Shown one piece after another: positions 24,352-38,201 of a stretch of DNA of 64,000 nucleotides. Made by a program: the position numbers and the translations under genes. This DNA comes from Colletotrichum lupini (Eukaryota; Ascomycota; Sordariomycetes; Glomerellales; Glomerellaceae), in the NCBI RefSeq assembly GCF_023278565.1, contig NC_064675.1, positions 5,766,001 through 5,830,000 of the forward strand, given 5' to 3'. The notes beneath the pieces were generated by a model that was not told the origin of the DNA, did not search any database, and saw nothing but the letters and a program-made list of their open reading frames with translations. The number at the start of each line of letters is the position of its first letter. Position 1 is the stretch's first letter.

Positions 24352-25616
24352 TTAATTAATAATTAAATTCTATTATTATAGATTAGTAAAGTATTTTATT
24401 ATATTAAAAAGATAACTTTTTAATACTATACGGGATAGAAGATTCGTATCAATTAACTTTATAAAAATAAATAAAAAGGGGCGATTTTTAAATATTATAC
24501 GGAATTAAATAATTATAACCCTTTACTATTTACGAAAAGTTAACGTTTATTACGTTAAACTACGTTAATTAATAAAACTACTTAAATAACTACCCTTTTA
24601 CCGTCGTTTTAAATAACTTTTTTACTAAATAACTTTTCTATAGCCGGCTTATAATTAAAAATTAATTAGTTAAATTAATAAAAAGAAATATTTATAAAAC
24701 GACTACTTATTTAATTAATTAATATAACGGACGAGCTTATTAATATAATATTAAAAAGTACTATATAATTAAAAAAAAGGATCTTTAAATATAAATACTT
24801 TTAATAAATATAATAAGAACTTATATAAGAGTTATAAAGCTAAGAAATTTATAGTATATAAAAAGGTCTATTATTATAAGGATTTTATAAATATAACTTT
24901 AAGTTTATAATTTAAATAATCTCTTTATTACCCCCTTAATTACCCCCCGAGTATTACTTAAGAATATAATATAAAGAACGGTTTAATAAAAAAGGAGGGG
25001 ATTTAAAAGTCTTAATAATATTAAGTTAAGAGTATTATAAATCTTAGAGATTAACTTAGAAAAAAAGTAGCTATTTTAAAGTAGTTTTACGACCTCTTAT
25101 TATAGTTATTATTAGCTTAAAAAAAGGCTAAAAAAACGAGGATCTAAGAAGAAAAGAAAAATCCCTTAGAATATTACTAAAGGGCTTTTTTTTGTATTAG
25201 TTCTTAATATAAGATTATTAATTTTAAGAAATTAACTAAATAGTAAAAAGGATCGTTAATAAATAATAATTATTTAATTATAAATAAGTTATAAAAAAGA
25301 TTATTTAAAAAATATAAAATAGGGTATAAAGAAGTAATAAAACAAAGATTTTTAAAGTATTTAACCTTACTAAGTACAAGTAATAAGTAAGTATTTTTAA
25401 TAAGTCCTTAACGTTTACGATTTTATAAAAAAGAGAGCTTAACTTTACTAACTATATTTAATAACTTATATAGCTTTTTTACGGGCTATTTAGCGTCTAT
25501 TTTTAACTATTTTTTATAAAATACTACCCTAAAAGAGGTAGGTTAAAAAAAGAAACTATTTAGAAATTATAAAGAGTACGAGGCTTAAGAAACTAAAAAT
25601 ATATAGAATAATAAAA

Positions 25617-26700
25617 CCCCCCGACGGAGCAATCCGCCGGGGCCGTACTATGTATTACGTATTAAGGAAAACTAAGTATATTGCGCTCTATACCTAACTA
25701 TTAATTAAAATAGTAGTTAATTAACTCGACTATTTTTTTTTTATTAACTCCCGACCTTCCCCCGCTTCTAGCTATTTAAAGGGCGAGCTATATTTATTTT
25801 AATATATATAAGACTTCTTAATACTAGCCTATATAAGTAGCTAAATTTTATATTATATACTCCTTTTTATTAAAAGTTAAGGGGCCCCTTATATATTCCC
25901 TTATATTTATAATATAGCCTATATTAAAGGGATTTTTAGCTCTATAAAATATAATTTTTAAATTAGTATTAATATACTAAATCTTAACGTCCGTACTGGC
26001 TTAGCTATTTATAGCGTTTATATTATTACTTAGCTAAATTCCGTATTATTAAAAAGTATTTTACTAATCTTTAAGTATACTTACGTTAGTCATAATAACT
26101 ATAGCGTTAAGTTAGCCGAGGGCGCTTAGCTTAAGAGGGGTAAACTTATGAATAAGTATTTTTAAAAAGTTCTAACTTACTAATTACTAACTATATACTA
26201 AAAGTAAAGTAATAGTTTATATATTAATAAGTTTATTTAATAAATCTATTTAGTAAATTTATTTAGTTTAAATAGAGAGTAGTTTTAGGTAATATTAAAA
26301 GTAATAAAGATAAAAAGAATTTTTATAAACTTTGAAAAGTAATAAATATTAGCTTATTTAGCCCTTTTTTTTAAAAACCTCTACGTCGCTATTAAAGTTT
26401 AGAACTTTTATAATTAAGGGCCGCTTTTAACTATTATAACTAATTATTATAGCTAATTATTACGGCCAACCTTTACTATCGACTTTTTTAACTAGCGCTA
26501 CTACGTAAAAAATAGCTTACTTATCCCGAATTATATAGCGGTTTTCGTATTAAAATTATTATATTATATTAAGCGCGTATTTAAAGTATATTATATATAT
26601 TATATAGTTAAAAAGTATACCGTATTATATAATTTCCTTTAAAAGCGTAATCCCGTTAAGGTTAATCTTTTGCGCTTATAAAGCCGGAAAAAAACTATTA
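25617..26700. repeat. Dispersed repeat X, copy 1 (1,084 bp)
   Basis: It starts CCCCCCGACGGAGCAATCCG and ends ...GCCGGAAAAAAACTATTA. It is flanked by the duplication TATAGAATAATAAAA (25602-25616, 26701-26715). The empty site is visible in Copia-2 near 57567-57582. The first ~26 bases form a hairpin: CCCCG pairs with CGGGG, CGGA with TCCG, closed by a GCAA tetraloop. No coding frame was recognised. The long duplication suggests target-primed retroposition (LINE-mobilised), but the machinery is not encoded here. Confidence 0.8.
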
Positions 26701-26914
26701 TATAGAATAATAAAAAATCGGTTATTAATAAAAATCCCGAGACTAATTATTATATCTTTTTATAATAATATAAACGTCTATTACTATTATTAAAAAAAAA
26801 GAATTATCAAAATTAACCTTTTTATACTAAATAAAAAGGAAGATCTTAATAAGTACGATAGTTAATAATTTAAAAAAGTAGTAATAATTATTAAAAATAA
26901 TAAAAATAAGAGTA

Positions 26915-27103
26915 TATGAGAAATTAAGCTATAAGTACTTAATGAGCGAGGCTATAATATAAGTATAGGTATATTATAAGACTAAAGCTTATAGAGTCCT
27001 TTATAAAAGCTCTATTTTTTAAAAAGTTTTTTATAATACGATTTATATATTAATTACTAAGTTATTAGTATTTTATTACTAACTATATCCCGAATTTATT
27101 ATA
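26915..27103 (-). repeat. B-type LTR, left
   Basis: This is about 189 bp, the reverse complement of the B LTR. It begins TATGAGAAATTAAGC and ends ...CGAATTTATTATA, followed by the inverted polypurine tract ATTACTCCCCCC. Confidence 0.88.
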
Positions 27104-29964
27104 ATTACTCCCCCCTTACGTAACTTCAGTCCCTAAAGTTATTACGTAATATTCTTTTTAACGTTAATAATAAAACTATTAACGTCGTTATTTATAATGA
27201 ATTCCATAAGGCGTTAATAATATCCTTTTTTATTTAAAAATAAGGTATTGCTCTTATTTCCTTATTTGATAAATATTTTATTATTATTATTTAATAATAG
27301 CGCGCTAACTAGTTACTAAGTTAGTAATATATATTCGTAATAAAATATTCTAATTATTATAATATATAAGAGCCTGCTTAACTTCGTAATTATTATTATT
27401 ACTAGGTTATTAAGTATGATAAAAGAATTTTCCTCTATTATTAGTTACGTATTTTCTTTTTTCCTCTTTTTATTTAGCAACCGTTTTATAAATTCTTTTT
27501 TATATAACTATACTTTTTTCTTTATAATATTTTAATTTTATATCGTTTCTTAATTACGACTCTCTTATTATACTATTACGAAGTATTTATTAAAATATTT
27601 ACTATTTTACGTATTTAAAATATATTTAATATAAAATATAATTTTAAAAAGGGCTTTTATAATCTTTATAACGGTGCTCTTTATATATACTACTTAACTA
27701 GCTTATATTATAATATTAACGAGCTCGTTTATATTACTAGCGCTTATATTACTAAGTATATTATTTATTAAATTAATAAAAAGAAGTATTTTACTATAAG
27801 TTATTAAGTCCTTATTAATTTATTATTAAAATATTAACTAACGATATTTCTTAAGTTCTTAAGAAGCTATATAGCGCCGCTTAGTTTATTTAGAATACTT
27901 TTATAAAGTTTTATAATACTAAGGAATAAAATAATTTTAATTTTTATAAACGCAGCCGCGTTCTTTATATTTTTAGTTATATTATTAATATATAAAAAAA
28001 GGTTATTATTTATATTACTAACTTATTAATAAGTAATAAAATAAAAAAGGTCTATTTTAAATAGGCTACTCTCTAAGAGCTTATTATTAATTATAAGTAT
28101 TTAAACTTATTAATTTTAATTATAGTAAGTTATTAGCGATCGTTTAGTAAATTTTCTTTTTATTAACTTAGATTTCTCTTTTTAAGCTAGTATTTTTAAT
28201 ATTAATAATAAGACTAAGATTATTTTTTATTTTAATTATTTTTAATTAGTTTATTTTTATAATAATAGCTATATAACTATTTTATAAAATAACCTTAACG
28301 CTCTAATTTAGTATTATAAAAAGATTTCTAAGGGCGTTATTATTATATATATTTAAAAAAAAATTATTTTCTTTATTTTTTATAAACGCGTTACTAAGTT
28401 CTTAATAAATAAAGTATTTATTTATATTATTATTATATATAATACTACTCCTATTTTTTATAACTTTAAGATTTAAACTCTTATTAAAAAGCGTACTCTT
28501 ATTATTAACTATATTCTTAATAATAATAATAAATAAAATAATTTTAAGTTTAAGTTTAATAAGTCCTAGCACAAGGATATTAAATTCAAAAAGCTTAGTA
28601 ACGACTTAGAGAATTTTCTTTTTAATATTATAATAAGCGCCGCTATTTTAATATTAATAATTTACTAACCCCTACTTATAACGCTTTTTTTAATATAAAT
28701 AAGGGTACCCTAGCCCTTAGTTATATTATTTTAAATCTTAATAAAGCTAGTATTATACTCTTTTTATTTCAAATAAAAGCTTTATAATAGCTTAACGAGG
28801 TTATTACTTATATTAAAGTTAAAGCTATAAGTTATAATAAGTAATTGAATATTAATAAGTTCTTTATAAATATTAATATTACTAAGGTCCCTTAGCTTAA
28901 TTAGGATTATAAAAGCGTCGCTTTAAATAACGTCCCCCGTCCCTAATTTATTATTAATAATAATAATATTACGCCCCTTATTTTATTTCTTATTTTATTT
29001 TTTATTATAGCTCTTATTATATTTCTTATTATAGCTCTTATTATACCTCTTATTATAGCTTTTATTATACCTCTTATCATACTTTTTATTATAGTTTTTA
29101 TTATACTTCTTATTATAGTTTTTAATAATAACTAAGTAGTAAACGCTCTACGAACCGCTATTCTTAATATATATAATACTTTACGTAACTTTAACTACCC
29201 CTTTTTTTTATTATAATATTAATAAAGTTAATAGCCTTATTTTAAATAGTTAGCTAAGTACGTATATAAAGCTTTTTCGCTTTTTACTTACTAAGTAAAT
29301 TATTATTAATAATTATTAAGCTTTAAAAATATATACTAAAGCCGCTATTATTATTACTAATATTATATAAGTTACTCCCCTTACGTAACTAAATCTCAGT
29401 AATTTCCTAAAAACGTATTACTAAGGGTTATAATACTATATCTTTTTTTTTAAAATTATACTAAGCTAAATAAAAAGGGTTTTATAATATATTATTAATT
29501 AACTTATTTTTAATAACTTTTCGTTACGAACTTAACGTTTATTATCTTATTTTATATATACCTTTTTTTTATAACGTTTAAATTTATTAACTATTTTTAC
29601 TACTTTTTTAAAATATTTAATAAGCTCTTATATATTATACTTAGTAAGCTACTTAGCTTATTTAATAAGATATTATAAATTTCTTTTTTTACTTTATATT
29701 ATAACGATTTCTTTAACTTTTTAAACGTTTTACTTATTTTTTGATTCCGGGAGATTTACTATTTAGTTACTTATCGTTCGGTAATTCTTTTATAACTTAA
29801 GTTAGGAAATTAAAAAAATATTAAATACTTTCTAATACTATTTTAATAAATATACTTAGTAAGCCTATTTCTTTACTTTTTTAGCTATTATTATTTTAAT
29901 ATATTTCGGTACTAATTTATTATTTTTAAATTATATATTTTTTATTAATAAGCCGACGACCTCT

Positions 29965-30154
29965 TATAAAGAATTAGGCTATAAGTACTTAACTAGCGAG
30001 GCTATAAGATAAGTATAAATATATTATAAGACTAAAGCTTATAAAGTCTTTTATAAGGGCTTTATTTCTCAAAAAGTTCTTTTATAATACGATCCGTATA
30101 TTAGTTACTAAGTTATTAGTATTTTATTACTAGCCGTATTCTAAATTTATTATA
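29965..30154 (-). repeat. B-type LTR, middle
   Basis: This is a 190-bp reverse-oriented B LTR. To its left it abuts truncated integrase sequence (ending CGACCTCT). To its right is the same polypurine tract and 3' module as after the left LTR. Confidence 0.88.
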
Positions 30155-33100
30155 ATTACTCCCCCTTTACGTAACTTTAATCCCTAAAGTTATTACGTAA
30201 TATTTTCTTTTAATATTAATAATAAAGCTATTAACGTCGTTATTCGTAATAAATTCTATAAGGCGTTAATAATATTTTTTCTTACCTAAGAATAAGGTAT
30301 TGCTCTTATCTCTTTATCTAACGAATATCTTATTATTATTATTTAATAATAGCGCGCCGATTAGTTACTAAGTTAATAATATATATTTATAATAAAATAT
30401 TCTAACTATCGTAATATATAAGAGCCTACTTAACTTCGTAATTATTATTATTACTAAGCTATTAAGTATAATAAAAAGAATTTCTCTTATTATTAATTAC
30501 GTATTTACTTTTTCTTCTCTCTTTTTATTTAGTAACCGTTTTATGAATTCTTTTTTATATAACTATACTTTTCTTTTTATAATATTTTAATTCCGTATCG
30601 TTTTTTAATTATAACTCTCTCGCTATATTATGACTAAGTATTTATTAAAATATTTACTATTCTATATATTTAAAATATACTTAATATAGAATATAATTTT
30701 AAAAAGGGCTTTTATAGTCTCCGTAATAATACTTTTTATATACGCTACTTAGCTAGCTTATATTATAATATTAATAAGCTTATTTATATTATTAACGCTT
30801 ATATTACTAAGTATATTATTTATTAAATTAATAAAAAAAAGTATTTTATTATAAGTCGTCGAGTCCTCGCTAATCCGTTATTCAAATCTTAATTAATAAT
30901 ATTTTTTAAGTTTTTAAAGAGCTATATAGCGCCGTTTAATTTATTTAAAATACCCTTATAAAGTTTTATAATATTAAAGAATAGGGTAGCCTTGACTCTT
31001 ATAAATATAGCCGCGTTCTTTATATTTTTAATTATATTATTAATATATAAAAAAAGTTACTATTTATATTACTAACTCGTTAGTAAGTAATAAAATAAAA
31101 AAGGTCTATTTTAAATAAGCTATTTTTTAAGAGCTCGTTACTAATTACGAATATTTAAACTTATTAATTTTAATTATAATAAGTTATTAGCGATTATTTA
31201 ATAAATTTTCTTTTTATTAACTTAGATTTCTTTTTTTAAGCTAATATCTTTAATGTTAATAATAAAACTAAGATTATTTTTTATTTTAGTTACTTTTAAT
31301 TAGTTTATTTTTATAATAATAGCTATATAACCGCTCTATAAAATAACCTTAACGCTCTAGCTTAGTATTATAAAAAACCTCCTAAGGGTATTATTATTAT
31401 ATATATTTAAGAGTTTTTTATTTTTTTTTATTTTTTATAAACGTATTACTAAGTTCTTAATAAATAAAGTACTTATTTATATTATTATTATATATAATAC
31501 TACCCCTATTTTTTATAATCCTAAGACTCGGACTTTTATTAAAAAATATATTCTTATTACTAACTATATTTTTAATAATAATAACGAGCGGGACGATTTT
31601 AGGTTTAAGTTTAATAAGTCTTAATATAAAAATATTAAATCTAAAGAGCTTAGTAATAATTTAAAAAATTCTTTTCTTTAGTATTATAATAAGCACTGCT
31701 ATTTTAATATTAATAACTTATTAACCCCTACTTATAACGCTCTTTTTAATATAAATAAGGGTACCCTAGCCCTTAGTTATATTATTTTAGATTTTAATAA
31801 GGCTAGTATTACGCTCCTCCTACTCTAAATAAAAGCTTTATAATAGCTTAATAAAACTATTATTTATATTAAAATTAAAACTATAAGTTATAATAAATAG
31901 TTTAATATTAATAAGTTCTTTATAAATATTAATATTACTAAGGTACCTTAGCTTAACTAGGACTATAAGAGCGTTATTTTAAATAATATCCCTTATTCCT
32001 AACTTATTATGAATAATAATAGTATTATGCCCCCTATTTTACTTTTGATTATAGCTCTTATTATAGCTCTTATTATAGCTCTTATTATACTTCTTATTAT
32101 AGCTCTTATTATATTTCTTATTATACCTCTTATTATAACTCTTATTATATTTCTTATTATAGTTTTTAATAATAACTAAGTAGTAAACGCTCTACAAACT
32201 ACTATTATTAATATATATAATACTCTATATAACTTCGACCGCTTCCCTTTTACTTATTATAATATTAATAAAGTTAACGGCCTTATTCTAAATAGTTAAC
32301 TAAGTATACGCACAAAGCCTCTCTATTTCTTATTTACTAAGTAAACTATTATTACTAATTATTAAGTTTTAAAAATATATACTAAAGCTATTATTATTAT
32401 TATTAATATTATATAAGTTACTCCCCTTACGTAACTAAATCTTAATAATCTCTTAATAACGTATTATTAAGGGTTATAATACTATATTATTTTCTTAAGA
32501 GTTACGCTAAGCTAAATAAAAAGGGTTTTATAATATATTATTAATTAACTTATTTTTGATAACCTTTTATTATAAACTTAATATTTATTATCCTATTTTA
32601 TATATACTCTTTTTTTATAATATTTAAATTTATTAATTACTTCTAATTTTTTTTTTAAAATACTTAATAAGCTCTTACGTATTATATTTAGTAAGCTACT
32701 TAGCTTATTTAATAAAATATTATAAGTTTTCTCCCTTACCTTATATTATAACGATTTTTTTAACTTCTTAAATATTTTATTTATTTTTTAACTTTAAGAG
32801 ATTTATTATTTAGTTACTAACTATTTAGTAATTTCCCTATAACCTAAGCTAAGAAACTAAGAAAATATTATATATTCTTTAATATTACTTTAATAAATAT
32901 ATTTAATAAGCCTATTTCCCTACTCTTTCAGCTATTACTATTTTAATATATCTTAGTACTAATTTATTATTTTTAAATTGTATATTGTTTATTAATAAGC
33001 TAATGACCTCTCTGTAATTAAACTTTTTTAGGGTATATCTTTTATTATAATAAGCTACTTAGCTTTTAAAAGCTTATATTTACGCTTACGTAGCCTAGGC

Positions 33101-36100
33101 CCTAATCTCCTTAATTTTTTAAACCCTTTTTTAAACCCCCTAAACTATAGCTTTATAATTAAATATATATTTAACGTACCTAAGGTAATAATTATATAGT
33201 ACTATATATAAAAATACTTTTATAATAAAATATTAGCTATTATTATATATAAACTCGGCCTTTTTTAGTTATATTACTTACTTATTTAATAAGCCCTTAG
33301 TATAAATCCTTAAATACTTTTTTAATATTTAATAAGTTCGCTCTATTTAACCGTTTATTTATAAATAATACGTAATAAATAATTAGTAATATATCGCCCG
33401 TTCCTTAGCGAACTCTTTTTAAAATGCGCTTATAAAGAGCTTATTTCTATTTATAATAATACTTTTTAGCGTACTAAACTTATATTCGACCTTTTAATAT
33501 AAAATACTTACTATTTATATTACGTTAAATATCTTAATAATAAATAAGAACCTTACGAACTTTATTATATAATAAATAATAATTAAAATATTATTATACT
33601 TTATGCCGTTATTATAAGCGCTTAGTAATAGCCCTATAATAAAGTTTATAAATATTTTTTAAAATAGATATAAGGGTAATAATAATAATTATAGTTACTT
33701 ATATAGCTTATATTTTAAGGTTATAACTCCTAAATAATACTTACAGTTCTTAACGTATTTTTAAATATCTTATAAAATATTCTTTTAATAAAACCTTTTT
33801 TAAATTAGCTCGAGAGTTTTCGTAGCTCTTATATAACTTATTCCATAATTATTATAATATTAATAAAAAATCTCTATTTAAAGAGACTTTATTTAAAAAA
33901 TAATAAGTCTTTTTTTAAAAAATAATATACCCTATTTATTAAATAAATATACTCTTAGCTCGCTAATTATAATATAAACTCTTATTAATTATAATATATA
34001 AAACTCGTCTTTCATTTATAATCTTTTAATAAGCTCTTTAGTTTTTAATAAAAAATAAACAGCGAATACCGTTTTACTTTTTATAAGCTCTTTTATAATA
34101 GGGTATAAAATATATTATTTTAATATAATAACCCTAGCTCTATCTAACTCCTCTTTATCCTTATTAAACTATTAACGAGCGTTTATTAATAATTCTCTTA
34201 CTCTTTTATTCTAAGTTATTATAATAATAACTATTATTATTTTATTAATACGCCTTATAATATACTATTAATATAAAAAAGAGGATTCTGTATTTTAAAA
34301 CTAGTTAATATTGAATTAAGATCGTAAAAAGAAGCCTTAACTACTTAAATATATACTTTAGTAATATTATTTTATTTTTTTAAACTAATTATCCTTTACT
34401 AAACGTTAAGTAGTAGTTTATTAATAAAACGTAACTTTTAAGTTAATATAAAAAGAACGTTTTTATAAAGCACTTCCCCTTTTATATAATTTAGCTTTTT
34501 AAATAAACTATTTACCGGGTTCGTTTTCCCTAGTTAATATTCTAAATTAAAATTAAATATTAAGAGTTTATATACTTATTTTACGAACCTTTCTTAAAAG
34601 TCTTACGCTAGTATACTAATTACTTTTTAAGTACTTAGTAATCTATTAGAACTATAAACCTTTATAAAAAGCCTTAGAAATAATAAGCTTAGTACTTTAG
34701 CCTTTTTATTATAATAAGTAGTTCTTATTAACCTATAGCTTATTATTACTCCGTATTTATAAGCTTTTATAATTAATAAGTAATAAGTTATTATTTTTTA
34801 TTAACTTATTATAATAGAATTATTATAATAGCTTTAATTAAAGCGTCGGTTTTGATTTATATAATATATTATAAGTTCTAGTATATAAATACGGTTATTA
34901 AAACAAAAGCGACTTTTAACTAATTAAATGCCTCGTTTACTTTTTTAGTTTATTAAAAGTCCCTTATTTACCCCTTTTCTATTTGTAATAATATTATTAT
35001 TAATATAATAATACCTAAATATTTAGTAATAAACTTTTAATCAAAGTTATAAAACCTTAAGAATACTTAGATATCCTTAATAAACTCTAGTACTTTTTAG
35101 TTAGTAATCGTTCGTACTTATAACGAGTTAATTTCGATTCTTGTTAATATAATAACATAACTTAAGAACTCGACCCTTTTTTAATAAAATAAGTACTTTA
35201 ATAATTTAATAAAAAGCCCGTATAAATATAAACGTCGGAGGACCTTCTTAATATCCTTTATATACTACTTCTTTATTATTAAATAAATTATTAAATCGTT
35301 TATATATATTATATAATAAGTATTTAATGAGTCGGCGAGCGCTTAGTAAATATATACTTAGAACGTTATAAGTACGTTCGTTAGTTTAAAAAGTATAATA
35401 ATATACTTAAAATAACTATATTAGCTCTAGAACGCTATTTTCTATTGGTTTTTTTTTTAATTTAAATACAATAATAAGTATTCTTAATATTTATTTTTAG
35501 AATTTATTTCGCTCCGCAAAGCTTATTTAAGAGCTTCTTAATAAGTAATAATAAGTATCGATTCTTTATAGTTACTCTATTTAGTTTATAATAGTTTATA
35601 TAAAAGCGTAGCGTATTATTCTTTTTTAATATAAAAAAGATTAGTACTTTAGCCTTACTAATTAAAAATATAATATAACCGTTTACTAAGTTCTTAATAA
35701 TATATATACAAAGCTTATTAAGTTATTTCTTACTTAATAAATAAATAAGATTATATAGCAGTTTAGTACTTAGAATTAAGTTAATAAAGTATTTTACTCC
35801 GCTATATAACTATAGTCCTTTTATTAATTACTTATTAAACGTTTTTATTTTTAATTAAAGTTTTAATAATAGACCTCCTTATAGCTTAATTTTTATTACC
35901 CCCGCGATACTTTTTATAATAATAATATATAATATATATACCCTCTCGTAATTTTTAATAATATTACGAGCTATTACCTCTAGTTTAGTAACTAAAATAG
36001 GCTCGTATAATTATATATTTATTATTATATTAATATAAATACCTTCTTAGCTTATTAATAATTATAATAATAAGAGGTTTACTATTTTCTTATCCTTATT

Positions 36101-37863
36101 AACTATAGTAAATAGTTATTAAATCTTCTTTAGCTATTTATAATAATTAATAAAAAAGAGCGTTAATTAGTAAGCTTTTCCTTAGCTTACGGCTTTATTT
36201 TAAAAGTCCCTTAATAAGGGAGCTATAATAATAATTAAAGTTAACCCTAAGTAAATTACGAGCCTAGTATTAATAATATCTATCTTAGAGTATATATTTA
36301 TATTAACTTTTATTAGCTTTTTAATAATACTTTATAGAACTATTACCCTACTTTTTATAATTATTTCTATTAATACTCTCTTAATATTTAATATAAACGT
36401 ATTAAATATATTATTTATACTTATTCGTTTTTTAACGAGTCGACTTCTATAACTCTTAGCTCGGTAGTAACTCATTAAATAATTATTAATATTAGCTTTA
36501 ATTAGAAATACGTCGGCTTATTATCGCCCCTATTTCCTAATTTATTTTTTTAATACTTACTAAATATATAGCCTATTTTATTATATATAAAATACTTAAT
36601 ATTATTATTATAACGCTTTTATAATAAGTTAGCGCGAGTATTTTTATTATATAGCTTTTATAATATTACTCTTAGTAAGTCCTTAGAGCCTAGCCCTTAA
36701 AAGCTCTCTTTACTTTTTTTTTTATAAAAAGGGGATATTTAACGTAATTATTTTAATAATAAATATAACCTCTTTTTATTATCCTTTTATAATTAATTAC
36801 CGCCCTTTTATTAATTTAATAACTATAGTTTATTAACTTCGTAAGCTATATTATATACTTTTTTAATTAAAACCTTATAATAAATTAAATTATTTTATAA
36901 CTAAAATAATAGTCTAAAGAAGAACTAATATACTTCTATTTTTAAGTTTCTTATACTTTTTATACTTAAGTGATAATAAATCGCTAACTACTTAGTAAGG
37001 AACTAAATAAGGGTCTAGCTCTTTTTTAACTTTTTTATCCTTAGCTCTTTATAATATTCCCGTTTTTAAATCTTAGGGTTTACGTATTATTAATAAATAA
37101 ATGCTAAAAAGTCGCCTTAAGAGAGGGGATCCTAAAGCTCTTTTTATAATTATATTATTACGTTTATAATAATAAGGATATTTTAAATAAGGCTTATTTA
37201 ATATATTATTCTATAGTACTTTTTATATAAAGCTTATTACTTATTTCTATAGTAATAATTTAGTTTATTACCTAGGTACTTATAAACTCTTTTTTAATTA
37301 GTTTATAATTATAAAAAAGAGGCTTTTTATATTCTTATTAACCTAAACACGTTACTAGCTACTTAGTAAATTATTAAATAAGCTCTTTATATTAACGCCG
37401 TTTTTAGTTTTAATTTTTAATTATTATTTTTATTATTTTATAAAAATAGGTTATTATTAAGCTTATAAAGTCTATTAAACTAGCTATTTTAATACTACTT
37501 ATACCTTTATATACGCCTTAACTTTGTATATTTGGTAATTAATTATTAATAAACGCCCCGTTTATAATAAATAAGGTCTTTAGGGTATTAATAAAGTAAT
37601 TAGCCTGTAAGGGTAATTTATTTCAATTATCTTTTTTATTTCGCTCTTTTATAAACGCTAATATTTAAATAAGACTTATTTTATAATAAGCTCGTTTTTT
37701 TTTAAATAAAATAAGATTAAATAATTAATTTTAAATAACTATAGCTCGTTAATATTAACGGCTTTTCATTAATAACTAAACGTCGTTTTATTAACGTTCT
37801 ATTTATATTTATAATTTATTATTACTTGTATTAATTATTTTATAAAAATAAAAGCTTTAAAAT

Positions 37864-38053
37864 TATAAAAGATTAGGCTATAAGTACTTAATTAGCGAGG
37901 TTATAATATAAATATAAGTATATTATAAAACTAAAGTTTATAAAGCTTTTTATAAAAGCTCTGTTTTTTAAAAAGTTCTTTTATAATATGATCCGTATAC
38001 TAATTACTAAGTTATTAGCGTTTTATTACCGGCCGTATCCCGAATTTATTATA
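37864..38053 (-). repeat. B-type LTR, right (5' LTR of the full-length copy)
   Basis: This is a 190-bp reverse-oriented B LTR, followed directly by an A-rich stretch and then Copia-1 sequence collinear with Copia-2. Confidence 0.88.
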
Positions 38054-38201
38054 AAAAAAAAGAAAAAAAATAAGAATCTCCTAAACTTTAATAAATTCGT
38101 TAAGTAGCAAAAGTATAGATTTATTATAGTTAATATACGGATTAAATATATTTTTATTAAAATTAAATATGTTGATAATTATTAATATAAGTATAAGTTA
38201 G

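Larger units (their letters stand above)
26915..38053 (-). mobile_element. Gypsy B-type array: LTR - partial body - LTR - full body - LTR
   Basis: Three reverse-oriented copies of the B LTR occur at 26915-27103, 29965-30154 and 37864-38053. The interval 29965-38053 (8,089 bp) is a full-length B relative without the MITE. Its reverse transcriptase is near 35350-35650 and the uninterrupted MITE target near 35105-35130. The interval 27104-29964 repeats only the 3' module and the integrase C-terminal region, breaking off at ...CGACCTCT where the next LTR begins. The pattern fits insertion of one copy into another followed by recombination between two right-hand LTRs. The outer flanks (GAGTA left, AAAAA right) give no clear target duplication. 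It sits within Copia-1. Confidence 0.83.
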
